Assembly: GCA_021808205.1 (NCBI GenBank)
Contig: JAKBCD010000089.1
Location: forward strand, 1-7,031
Length of the DNA stretch: 7,031 bases
Origin: Pseudomonadota bacterium
Lineage (GTDB): Bacteria > Pseudomonadota > Alphaproteobacteria > Acetobacterales > Acetobacteraceae
Direction of reading: 5' to 3'
Shown here one piece after another: positions 1 through 6,671 of the stretch. Position numbers and translations under genes: made by a program. The first letter of the stretch is position 1. Every line of letters starts with the position of its first letter. The notes under the pieces were generated by a model, which was given only the letters and a program-made list of their open reading frames with translations, made no database searches and was not told the DNA's origin.

Positions 1-932
1 TCCCGCTGTTCGGCGCTGGAAAGCGGGCCCATGTCGGTGGTTTTGTCCATGGGGTCTCCGGCTTTCACCGCGCGCATCGCGGCGGTGAACTGCGCCTTGA
101 ACCGGTCATAGATATCCGCGTGCACGATCATCCGCTTGGCGCAGATGCAGGACTGCCCGGTATTTTGAGTGCGGGCCTTCACGGCCGCTTTCACGGCTTC
201 GTCAAGATTGGCGGAGGGCATCACGATGAACGGATCGGACCCGCCAAGCTCCAGCACCACTTTTTTCAATTGCTGCCCGGCCTGTGCGGCCACGGCGGCA
301 CCCGCACCTTCGCTGCCGGTTAATGTCACCGCCGCCACCCGCGGGTCGGCGATGATTCCCGCCACGGCTTTCGAGCCGATGGCGAGGTTGAGGAACAGCC
401 CGGCCGGCGCGCCGGCTTGCAGCACCACTTCTTCCATCAGCGCCGCCGTGCCCTGCACCGCGCTGGCGTGCTTCAACAGTGCCACATTGCCCGCAAGAAT
501 GGTGGGAGCCAGAAACCGCACCACCTGCCAGAGCGGAAAATTCCAGGGCATGATGGCCAGCACCGGCCCCAGCGGCAGGAATTTGATCTCGGCGCGGCCG
601 CCCGTACTCAAACCGTAATTCGCGCCCTGCAGCATCGCTGGACCCGCTTGGGCGAAGTGACGGAAACAGGCAATGCATTTTTCCACCTCGGCCACGGCGG
701 ACACATAGGTTTTGCCCATCTCCATGGTGGCCTGGCGGGCCAGGCGGTGTTTGTTTTCTTCAAACGCCACGGCAATGCGGCCCAGCAGGGCGGTGCGCGT
801 CTGCAGCGTCTCGCGCCGCCAGCGGTGAAATATGGTAGTGGCCAAAGCCAGTTTTTCGTCGATCTGAGCCGGGCTCAGCTCGTCATATCGGGCGATTTCC
901 TGTCCTGTCGCCGGGTTCACGGTTTTAAGCAT
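1..932 (-). CDS. NAD(P)-dependent aldehyde dehydrogenase, succinate-semialdehyde dehydrogenase type (Sad/YneI-GabD1-like), C-terminus cut off
   Basis: This gene begins with ATG at 932-930 (protein MLKTVNPATGQEIARY...) and stays open to the left edge, giving about 310 codons. Family members have about 460, so roughly the last third is missing. A purine-rich AAGGGG lies just upstream of the ATG. Visible motifs are the oxyanion-hole segment MPWNFPLWQ (Asn131), the cofactor-loop motif TLTGSEGAGAAVA, the general base in LELGGSDPFIV (Glu228) and the nucleophile in NTGQSCICAKR (Cys262). The Glu-to-Cys spacing of 34 residues is typical of the aldehyde dehydrogenase superfamily. PLGPVLAIMPWNFPLWQ and LELGGSDPFIV match, from memory, the E. 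coli Sad (YneI) and GabD1 clade, cytosolic enzymes that oxidise succinate semialdehyde to succinate and feed the TCA cycle. It follows the permease on the same strand, suggesting a joint role in amino acid or amine catabolism. The family is near certain; the exact substrate is inferred. Confidence 0.9.
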   Translation of the reverse strand, partial: MLKTVNPATGQEIARYDELSPAQIDEKLALATTIFHRWRRETLQTRTALLGRIAVAFEENKHRLARQATMEMGKTYVSAVAEVEKCIACFRHFAQAGPAMLQGANYGLSTGGRAEIKFLPLGPVLAIMPWNFPLWQVVRFLAPTILAGNVALLKHASAVQGTAALMEEVVLQAGAPAGLFLNLAIGSKAVAGIIADPRVAAVTLTGSEGAGAAVAAQAGQQLKKVVLELGGSDPFIVMPSANLDEAVKAAVKARTQNTGQSCICAKRMIVHADIYDRFKAQFTAAMRAVKAGDPMDKTTDMGPLSSAEQR

Positions 933-999
933 CTTGGTCCCCTTGTTGCGATCCGGCGCTAGACATGGGCGCGGCCGGTTTTTCGCGCAAGCGGGGCAT

Positions 1000-1029
1000 G
1001 GATAATCCCGCCGTGCGGCGGGATTATCC
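1000..1029 (-). terminator. Perfect 13-bp hairpin between permease and dehydrogenase genes (terminator-like or mRNA-stability element)
   Basis: GGATAATCCCGCC (1000-1012) and GGCGGGATTATCC (1017-1029) are exact reverse complements around a GTGC loop. The stem begins about 11 bases past the permease stop codon, in the 108-bp gap before the dehydrogenase. On the minus strand no T-run follows the stem, so it is not a canonical intrinsic terminator. Partial termination, protection of the permease mRNA 3' end, or a REP-like element are all possible. The structure is seen directly; its role is inferred. Confidence 0.5.
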
Positions 1030-1040
1030 GGCTGGGTTCG

Positions 1041-2429
1041 TCAGGTTTTCTGCAGGCCGAATTCGCCCGCTTCCATGTCGTGCTCCAGCCCCAGCAGGGT
1101 TTGGGGCATACGGTATTTCAGCAGCACAAACCACGCCAGCCCAACCAGCATGTACAGCGCGAAGCCGTAGGGAAAGTAGTTATAGGGCGCGGCGGGTACA
1201 GGGTACACGCTGCCCACCAGCGAGAGAAACATCAGCACCGTGCCGAGCCCGCCCATGACGTAGTCCCAGGCCGTGGCACTACCCAGCTTTCTCAGCAAGG
1301 CAGGTGCGGCGGCAGAGCAGGCCATATAGACCAGGATGAAGCCGAAGCTGGCGATGGTGCCGAAATACCCCAGAAGGTCCGTATAGGCATGGAAGCTGAA
1401 GATGGCGCAGACGATGAAATTGAGCCCGCAGCCGATGCTGACGGCCACATGCGGGGTTTTGTGGTTGCCATGCACCAGCCCGACGCTGCGATGCATGAGC
1501 TGATAGCGCCCCAGGGAAAACAGCATCCGGCTGAAGGCGTTAATGGAGGCCAGCGCGCAGGCAAAGCAGCTGATGGCGGCGCCGATATAGATGACCAGCG
1601 TGAGAATTTCGCTCTTGCCGGAGACGAGATCGTTCATCGGCCCGGTGCTGGCGCCGAGTGTGGTGGCATTATCCCCAAAGCCCTGGGTGATGATGTAAGT
1701 GGTGACGATGAAGAAGATGCCCGCGATGATGGGGGTAAGAATGACCGCGCGAGGAATGACGCGGTGCGGATTGCGGGTTTCCTTGCCCAGCGTGGCCGAG
1801 CTTTCAAAGCCCACATAGGAGAAGATGCCAAACACAATGGCCTGTGCCACCGAGGCAAAGGACGCGCCTTGCAGCGTGTCCTGCTTCACATCCAGGCTGA
1901 AGCCATGCGCCTGCCAGGAGATAAAGCAGACGATGAGGATGATGGTCATCGAGATCGCCTCGATGGTAAGGCCGACGCGCGAGGAAATACGGATATCACG
2001 CACCGCCAGCAGCCACACGCCAAGCGAAATAACCAGAAAGATTAAGGCGCGCGGTAGCAGCGGCGCGCCAAAAGCGGAGAGGATGTCTTGCAGGAACAGC
2101 CCGGTGGCGGCGGTGAGCGCCATGGCGGTGAAGAGATAGGCCGCCAACATCGCCCAACCGGAAAGTATACCCCAGCTTGGCCCCAGCCCGCGCGATACAT
2201 AAATGAAAAACGAACCGGCAGCGGATATTTTAGACGCGAGCTTGCCGATATTCACACCGATGATGACGAGCGCGATGGTGGCCAGCACATAAACCAGCCA
2301 CGACGCCGTACCCGCCATACCCGCCACCACCGCCACCGCAATGGCTGGCGTGAGGGTGGGCGAAACATTGGCGACAGACTGCCCCAACGCTTCGAGAAAC
2401 GATAAGCTATCTTTCCGCAACTCTGACAT
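1041..2429 (-). CDS. APC-superfamily amino acid/amine permease, 12 predicted membrane helices
   Basis: The gene encodes 462 residues, a normal length for amino acid-polyamine-organocation (APC) permeases of the inner membrane, which carry amino acids or amines by proton symport or exchange. The chain is mostly hydrophobic helices (for example residues about 24-60, 86-116, 126-143, 152-171, 228-248, 275-297, 325-345, 354-378, 390-410, 417-437). Family signatures visible are the first-helix unwinding region near VSPTLTPA (22-29), the segment FSYVGFESSATLGKETRNP (203-221) with VIPRAV after it, and RMLFSLGR (301-308). The start is supported by AAGGAGA (2439-2445) nine bases before the ATG. No signal peptide is expected and the short C-terminal tail is cytoplasmic. 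The dehydrogenase follows on the same strand after 108 bp, which favours uptake of a substrate degraded through a semialdehyde, such as GABA or a polyamine product. The family is secure; the substrate cannot be read from the sequence. Confidence 0.92.
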   Translation of the reverse strand: MSELRKDSLSFLEALGQSVANVSPTLTPAIAVAVVAGMAGTASWLVYVLATIALVIIGVNIGKLASKISAAGSFFIYVSRGLGPSWGILSGWAMLAAYLFTAMALTAATGLFLQDILSAFGAPLLPRALIFLVISLGVWLLAVRDIRISSRVGLTIEAISMTIILIVCFISWQAHGFSLDVKQDTLQGASFASVAQAIVFGIFSYVGFESSATLGKETRNPHRVIPRAVILTPIIAGIFFIVTTYIITQGFGDNATTLGASTGPMNDLVSGKSEILTLVIYIGAAISCFACALASINAFSRMLFSLGRYQLMHRSVGLVHGNHKTPHVAVSIGCGLNFIVCAIFSFHAYTDLLGYFGTIASFGFILVYMACSAAAPALLRKLGSATAWDYVMGGLGTVLMFLSLVGSVYPVPAAPYNYFPYGFALYMLVGLAWFVLLKYRMPQTLLGLEHDMEAGEFGLQKT

Positions 2430-2458
2430 CGGACCTATTCTCCTTGGGGCAATCCGCT

Positions 2459-2487
2459 AAAAAATTTCCTTAAAGGCAAATTTTTTT
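2459..2487. other. AT-rich imperfect hairpin in the permease leader
   Basis: On the plus strand, AAAAAATTTCC (2459-2469) pairs with GG-C-AAATTTTTT after a TTAAA loop, with one bulged base. The structure ends in T-runs on both strands. It lies in the presumed 5' untranslated region of the permease, upstream of its ribosome site. It could act as an attenuator or simply be an AT-rich upstream sequence. Function is not shown. Confidence 0.3.
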
Positions 2488-2532
2488 ATTTTACGGACAA
2501 ATCCGATTCAAGCGGAAAAAACCGAGAATCGC

Positions 2533-2552
2533 GCCACCTCAGCCGAGATGGC
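2533..2552. promoter_or_regulatory. Operator-like dyad (8-4-8) just downstream of the permease -10 candidate
   Basis: GCCACCTC (2533-2540) and GAGATGGC (2545-2552) form an inverted repeat around AGCC, with a single mismatch. Read on the minus strand it is GCCATCTC-GGCT-GAGGTGGC, lying where transcription from the TATAAT at 2557-2562 would begin. That is a usual place for a repressor dimer to bind. No regulator gene is present in the window to pair with it, and a hairpin in the leader RNA is an alternative reading. Confidence 0.35.
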
Positions 2553-2556
2553 ATAA

Positions 2557-2562
2557 ATTATA
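2557..2562 (-). promoter_or_regulatory. Candidate -10 element (TATAAT) for the permease-dehydrogenase unit
   Basis: The minus strand reads GGTTATAATTTATG here, a perfect sigma-70 -10 hexamer about 125 bases before the permease ATG. No good TTGACA-like -35 sits 16-18 bases upstream (the sequence there is ACAAAA-like), so the promoter would be weak or activator-dependent. The placement in the divergent intergenic region, next to a dyad, supports it. Confidence 0.35.
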
Positions 2563-2744
2563 ACCGTCGTTCGATACAATTTTGTGCTAAGTGGCAATTG
2601 AAACGGCTGAGACGGCGGCGGGGCGGCGGGGCGGATGCCGGAGTGGTGTGGGCACGGGCTTTTGCGCGGGCGTTGCTTGCACGGCCCTGCCGGTTGAGAC
2701 ATGGTGGCGCCAACTCAGGAAAATGCGCGGGCGGATGGCAAGGC

Positions 2745-4655
2745 ATGAGCGGCGAACATGATTTACTGACAATTACGACGCCGTTGCCGGAGACGAGCTT
2801 CGGCATCGCCTCCATTAATGGGTCGGAACGGTTGAGCCGGCCGTTTCTATACAATATCCAGCTTCATTCCGGCAGCGTGCTGCTGGACCCGAATACCTTG
2901 CTCGACAAACCAGTGACCGTGGCGATTGCCACGCCGGTAAGCGGCGGCGCCCCCGCGCGCTATATAAACGGCATCGTCTGCGCGGTGCGGCAGCTTCCCT
3001 CGCAATCCACGGCGTTGTGGCAATATGAAATCACCGTGGTGCCGAAGCTGTGGTTCCTGGAGCAGACGAAGGACTGCCGGTTTTATCAGAAACAATCCGT
3101 GCTCGATATTATAAAATACGTACTCGGCAAGTTTGGCGTTACCATAAGCGACAAGACTACGGGCTCCTTTCCCGTGCGCGATTACGTGGTGCAGTTTAAC
3201 GAATCGTATTTGCACTTCATCCAGCGGTTGATGGAAGATGCAGGTATTTTCTATTTCTTTACCCATTCTGATGGTGCGCATACGATGGTGCTGGCCAATG
3301 CCAATACCGCGTTTGTGGATATTGACGAGCCGCCGCTTAGCCTGGACGAGACCAATGCCGGGTTTGGCGTGCTTAACAGCTGGCACCGGGTGGACCGTAC
3401 GGCCCTGGGCAGTGTGCGGACAGATGATTACAATCCCGAGACAGATCAGCTTCAGCCTGGCGCTATATCCGGAACGGAACCAACTGTTCTGCAGGCCTCT
3501 GCCGCCGCGCAGCGCACGCATTATGCATGGCCGGCCAGGCGTGGCGTAGCCGCCGATGCGAGCACACTGGCGAAAAGCCAGATGCTGGCAGCCGAGGCCG
3601 GGGCGCAGCTTTACACAGGTTCCGGCCAGGTAGCTGACCTTGTCGCGGGCGGCAAATTCACGCTGGTGAACGACCCGGGCGGCGCCGGTACGGAATATGT
3701 TATCAAGTCTCTCTCTTACCATATCACCGATAACCAGGCGGGCGGGGGCGCAGGCCACCGCGCCGCCATCGCCGCCAGCATCATCGCGTTTCCGTCGAAG
3801 ATCACCTACCAGGAGGAAACCACCTTTCTGCCGCCGGTCATGGCGGGCATGTACAGCGCCGTTGTCATCGGGCCGAGCGGCGAGGAGATCTACACGGATG
3901 ATCTCGGCCGCATCCAGGTGCAGTTCCCCTTCGACCATGAAGGCGACATCACCACGGATAAAACGCTCTGGGTGAGGGTGATGCAGGGGTGGTCAGGCAA
4001 TAACTGGGGCACGCAATATATTCCGCGTATCGGCATGGAGGTTGTGGTCGCCTTCCTGGAAGGCGATGTGAACCGCCCGGTGGTGGTGGGCTGCCTGTTT
4101 AACGGCAACAACAAGCCAGTTTTCGCGGCTGCCGAGAAGAACAAAAGCGGGCTGCGCACACGTTCCACCATGCAGGGTGGCACCGCCAATTTCAGCGAAT
4201 TCTCGATTGATGACACCAAGGGCAGCGAGGCCGTTTACCTGCACGCGGAAAAAGACCTGAATATCGAGGTCGAAAACAACCGCAGCGTCACCGTCACCAA
4301 GGACGAGACGGTGAAGATCGACGGCAAGAAAACAGACACGGTAAAGGGCGATTACGCCACCACCGTTTCACAGGGCAATGAATCGCTGACGGTGAGCCAG
4401 GGCACGATCACGCACAGCGCCGCGCAGTCCATCACGCTGAAGGTGGGAGGGAATTCCATCAAGATCGACACATCATCGATCACTCTGACGGTGGGCGGCA
4501 GCACTGTGAAGCTCACCGCTTCCGAAGTGGACGTGACCGGTATACAGGTCAAAGTCACCGGCCAGGCGCAAACAGCGGTGAAAGGTGCCATCGTTCAGGT
4601 TTCGGGCGATGGTATGCTGGAGCTTAAGGGCGCCATGACCATGATTAATTCTTGA
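2745..4655 (+). CDS. vgrG: Type VI secretion system tip protein VgrG (TssI)
   Basis: VgrG forms the trimeric spike on the Hcp tube and is pushed into target cells. The 636-residue product follows the usual plan. Residues about 6-350 form the gp27-like base, with DIIKYVLGKFG (121-131), the family hallmark YVVQFNESYLHFIQRLMEDAGIFYFF (147-172) and YNPETDQL (229-236). Residues about 365-460 form the gp5 OB-fold, with DDLGRIQVQFPFD (385-397), LWVRVMQGWSGNNWGTQYIPRIG (408-430), then EVVVAFLEGD (432-441) and RPVVVGCLFN (444-453). From about 480 a repetitive valine/threonine-rich beta-helix needle runs to the end at KGAMTMINS. There is no added effector domain, so cargo would be non-covalent. I chose ATG 2745 because MSGEHDLLTITTPLP resembles VgrG N-termini. 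The open frame extends to a TTG at 2598, but those 49 codons are arginine-rich and implausible. The ribosome site before 2745 is weak (GGATGG/AAGG). First gene of the T6SS operon. Confidence 0.95.
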   Translation: MSGEHDLLTITTPLPETSFGIASINGSERLSRPFLYNIQLHSGSVLLDPNTLLDKPVTVAIATPVSGGAPARYINGIVCAVRQLPSQSTALWQYEITVVPKLWFLEQTKDCRFYQKQSVLDIIKYVLGKFGVTISDKTTGSFPVRDYVVQFNESYLHFIQRLMEDAGIFYFFTHSDGAHTMVLANANTAFVDIDEPPLSLDETNAGFGVLNSWHRVDRTALGSVRTDDYNPETDQLQPGAISGTEPTVLQASAAAQRTHYAWPARRGVAADASTLAKSQMLAAEAGAQLYTGSGQVADLVAGGKFTLVNDPGGAGTEYVIKSLSYHITDNQAGGGAGHRAAIAASIIAFPSKITYQEETTFLPPVMAGMYSAVVIGPSGEEIYTDDLGRIQVQFPFDHEGDITTDKTLWVRVMQGWSGNNWGTQYIPRIGMEVVVAFLEGDVNRPVVVGCLFNGNNKPVFAAAEKNKSGLRTRSTMQGGTANFSEFSIDDTKGSEAVYLHAEKDLNIEVENNRSVTVTKDETVKIDGKKTDTVKGDYATTVSQGNESLTVSQGTITHSAAQSITLKVGGNSIKIDTSSITLTVGGSTVKLTASEVDVTGIQVKVTGQAQTAVKGAIVQVSGDGMLELKGAMTMINS

Positions 4656-4674
4656 GCCAGGGAGGGAGAACAAG

Positions 4675-5268
4675 ATGAGTGCTACAACTCAAGATAAATT
4701 GTCCGTCACCGCCCTGGCTTTGGTGCTGAAGCGCGCTGCCCTGCCGGAAGCGGCGCTGGGATGCACGGCAGGATTGGCAAACGTGAGGGATGTGGTGGCG
4801 GCCCTTGCCCAGGCGGGGTTTGGCATAGAGGCAACACGGGTGCTGGCACATGCGCTGCCAAAGCGTGAAGCCGTGTGGTGGGCCTGTATGTGCGCGGGCC
4901 ACACCGCCCCGGCGGATCTGCCCGAGGCCGACCGCAAGGTGCGCGATCTGGCGGAAAGCTGGGTACGCCAGCAGAGTAAGGAATTTGCCCGCGCGGCGAT
5001 GGACGAAGCCAAGCGCACCGGCTTTCAGAGCCCGGAAGCCTGGGCCGGTGTGGCGGCGTTCTGGAGCGGTGACTCACTGGCCCCGGCGGATGCCCCCATT
5101 GTGCCGCCGCCGCCGCACCTTACCGGCATTGCCGTGGCCGGGGCCGTGGCGCTGGCTTCGGTGCGTTTGGATGCCGCGCGCCAGCCCCGCCGCCTTGCCC
5201 TGTTCCTGCAATCGGCCCAGGATATTGCGGCAGGTGGCCCGGGCCGCCTGCCCGCGGAGGATTCATGA
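4675..5268 (+). CDS. T6SS-linked protein of unknown function, resembling the DUF6931 family
   Basis: A 197-residue soluble, alanine-rich protein with no signal peptide or clear membrane helix, so probably cytoplasmic. It is mostly helical, with a notable LPKREAVWWACMCA segment (61-74), then EAWAGVAAFWSGDSLAP (121-137), a proline run PPPPH (144-148) and an alanine/glycine helix GIAVAGAVALASVRLDAARQ (151-170). These two blocks recall the DUF6931 family found in T6SS clusters; this is recognition from memory and the molecular function is not known to me. A strong purine-rich ribosome site (GGGAGGGAGAA, about 4660-4670) precedes the ATG. It lies 19 bp after vgrG, and its stop overlaps the tagH start by four bases (ATGA at 5265-5268). 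That tight placement suggests a role in T6SS assembly, VgrG loading or regulation, which is inference. The gene is almost certainly real. Confidence 0.85.
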   Translation: MSATTQDKLSVTALALVLKRAALPEAALGCTAGLANVRDVVAALAQAGFGIEATRVLAHALPKREAVWWACMCAGHTAPADLPEADRKVRDLAESWVRQQSKEFARAAMDEAKRTGFQSPEAWAGVAAFWSGDSLAPADAPIVPPPPHLTGIAVAGAVALASVRLDAARQPRRLALFLQSAQDIAAGGPGRLPAEDS

Positions 5269-6671
5269 GCCTCACCCTTACCGTATTGCGCTGCCCGGAT
5301 GCGGTGCCACCGGAAACCAGGCAGATTTCCGGCGGTGAATTCCGCATCGGCCGCGGGCCGGATAACGACTGGATCATGCCGGACCCGGATCGGCTGCTCT
5401 CAAAACGCCATTGCGTGATCGCGTTTCGCAATGGCGGCTGGGCGATTGCGGATATCAGTACCAATGGCACCTATCTCAACGGCGATGCTGAGCCGGTTGG
5501 CAATGGCCAGATCCGCGAGCTGCGCGATGGTGACAGGATTCGTTTCGGCGCCTATGAGATCGAAGCGAGAGTGGCCGAGGCGCCGGGGTTTGGCGTCTCC
5601 AGCTTTGGCAAAAGCAGCTCGCCGTTTGACGACCCGTTTGGCGGCGATGTGTTCGCGCCCGCACCCGCCCCGTCCTCCAGCGGTTTCACCAGCGCGGCCT
5701 TCGGGGCGGATGACCCGCTATTCGGTGCGCCGCCACGCCCGGCTTCGGTACGGATGCCAGAGCAATTCGATCCCCTGGCCGGGCCGGAGACGGATTTTTT
5801 CGGCACACCAACGCAGCCAGACCATACGCCCTCCTTCAGCGACGCGTTCCAGCCGCCACCGGCACGGCAGACACTGCCAGAGGATGACGATTGGGACCTC
5901 TCACCCCTGCCCGCGCAGCAGCCAGCGCCCAGGCCCGCGCCGCCCCCGGCGCAGGAAGCATGGGCGCCATCCGCGCCATTGCCGCCCCGCCCCGCGCCAG
6001 AGGCCAACCCGTTTGCCGAGGTGGCAGATAGCCGCCCCATGCCGCCAGCGCCCACGCCCGCCCCCACGCCGATGCCATCGCAAGGTGCGCCAGTGGGTGA
6101 TGCGCTGCTGGCCGCCTTTTTGCGCGGCGCCGGGCTGGAAGCCGCCACACCCGCCAACCCCGAGGCGCTGATGACCGCACTGGGCGGCACCTTCCGGGCG
6201 CTGGTTTCCGGCATCCGCCAGGCGCTGATCGCGCGCGCCGCCATAAAAGGTGAATTCCGGATCGAGCAGACGATGATCCGCGCCCGGGGCAACAACCCGC
6301 TGAAATTCTCCGCCGATGATGACGACGCGCTGACGGCACTTCTGGGGCTCGGACGGCGGGTGGATATGGGGCCGGACGCGGCGGTGAGCGATGCGCTGCG
6401 CGACATGCGCCTGCACGAGCTGGCCACCATGGCAGCCATGCAGGACGCGGTGCGCGCGCTGCTGGCGCTGCTGGACCCGGCCAAGCTGCAAGCCGATGGC
6501 GGCATGGCGCTGCTGCCCGCGCAGAAAAAAGCCCGCGCCTTCGAGGCTTATGAAAAACTTCATGAAACCATCACCCGCGCGCTGGCCGATGATTTTGACA
6601 GCGTGTTCGGAAAATCTTTTGCACGCGCCTACGAAACCGCTTTGCGCGAAATTAGCGCCAAGGAGCCGTGA
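5265..6671 (+). CDS. tagH: T6SS-associated FHA-domain protein TagH (Fha)
   Basis: FHA proteins bind phosphothreonine. In T6SS clusters they act in the post-translational (threonine phosphorylation) control of assembly or as scaffolds. The 468-residue product has an N-terminal FHA domain (about 5-103) with all core residues: GRG (29-31), SKRH (46-49) and STNGTYLNG (65-73), giving Gly29-Arg30, Ser46-His49 and Asn67-Gly68. A long proline/alanine-rich, probably disordered linker follows (about 106-275). The C-terminal domain (about 276-465) is the T6SS-specific FHA C-terminal region, recognised from GDALLAAFLRGAGL (278-291), FRIEQTMIRARGNNPLKFS (331-349) and AYEKLHETITRALADDFDSVFG (428-449). No membrane helix is seen, so it should be cytoplasmic. 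GGAGG (5256-5260) lies four bases before the ATG, which overlaps the preceding stop, implying coupled translation. Its own stop shares one base with the tssJ start. No kinase (PpkA) or phosphatase (PppA) gene is in the window. Confidence 0.93.
   Translation: MSLTLTVLRCPDAVPPETRQISGGEFRIGRGPDNDWIMPDPDRLLSKRHCVIAFRNGGWAIADISTNGTYLNGDAEPVGNGQIRELRDGDRIRFGAYEIEARVAEAPGFGVSSFGKSSSPFDDPFGGDVFAPAPAPSSSGFTSAAFGADDPLFGAPPRPASVRMPEQFDPLAGPETDFFGTPTQPDHTPSFSDAFQPPPARQTLPEDDDWDLSPLPAQQPAPRPAPPPAQEAWAPSAPLPPRPAPEANPFAEVADSRPMPPAPTPAPTPMPSQGAPVGDALLAAFLRGAGLEAATPANPEALMTALGGTFRALVSGIRQALIARAAIKGEFRIEQTMIRARGNNPLKFSADDDDALTALLGLGRRVDMGPDAAVSDALRDMRLHELATMAAMQDAVRALLALLDPAKLQADGGMALLPAQKKARAFEAYEKLHETITRALADDFDSVFGKSFARAYETALREISAKEP

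Larger units (their letters stand above)
2430..2744. other. Divergent intergenic region between the metabolic unit and the T6SS operon
   Basis: About 315 bases without a convincing gene. The left part (about 2458-2600) is AT-rich and holds the permease ribosome site, an AT-rich hairpin, the dyad and the TATAAT candidate. On the plus strand TACAAT (2575-2580) is a possible -10 for the T6SS operon, but I see no matching -35 and no clear sigma-54 (-24/-12) element. From about 2608 the sequence turns strongly GC-rich, with CGG runs at 2609-2634. It continues open in the vgrG frame but would encode an arginine/glycine/alanine-rich stretch unlike any VgrG N-terminus, so I treat it as leader rather than coding sequence. 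Confidence 0.6.

Noticed and set aside
202..678. 158-codon minus-strand open frame within the aldehyde dehydrogenase region
   Set aside because: It is on the same strand but in a different frame from the dehydrogenase, whose catalytic motifs are unbroken, so it is a frame shadow and not evidence for a frameshift.
1080..2045. 321-codon plus-strand open frame
   Set aside because: It is antisense to the permease; the product is rich in His, Asp, Arg and Gly without domain features, as expected from reading membrane codons backwards.
2598..2744. TTG-initiated N-terminal extension of VgrG
   Set aside because: The 49 added residues are Arg/Gly/Ala-rich and unlike VgrG N-termini, there is no good ribosome site, and ATG 2745 gives a normal start.
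2558..2854. Minus-strand open frames of 61-98 codons across the intergenic region
   Set aside because: They are low-complexity, Pro/Arg-rich, lack ribosome sites and overlap the vgrG start; no family resemblance was seen.
2847..3938. 363-codon open frame antisense to vgrG
   Set aside because: It lies wholly inside vgrG, which has clear family motifs. The translation shows no recognisable domain and no plausible start context.
4480..4655. Possible C-terminal effector extension on VgrG
   Set aside because: The last residues continue the repetitive Val/Thr-rich beta-helix and end at KGAMTMINS, a common end for non-evolved VgrG proteins.
5552..6505. 317-codon minus-strand open frame
   Set aside because: It is a GC-rich shadow of tagH, low-complexity Ser/Gly/Ala, while the plus frame encodes clear FHA and T6SS C-terminal motifs.
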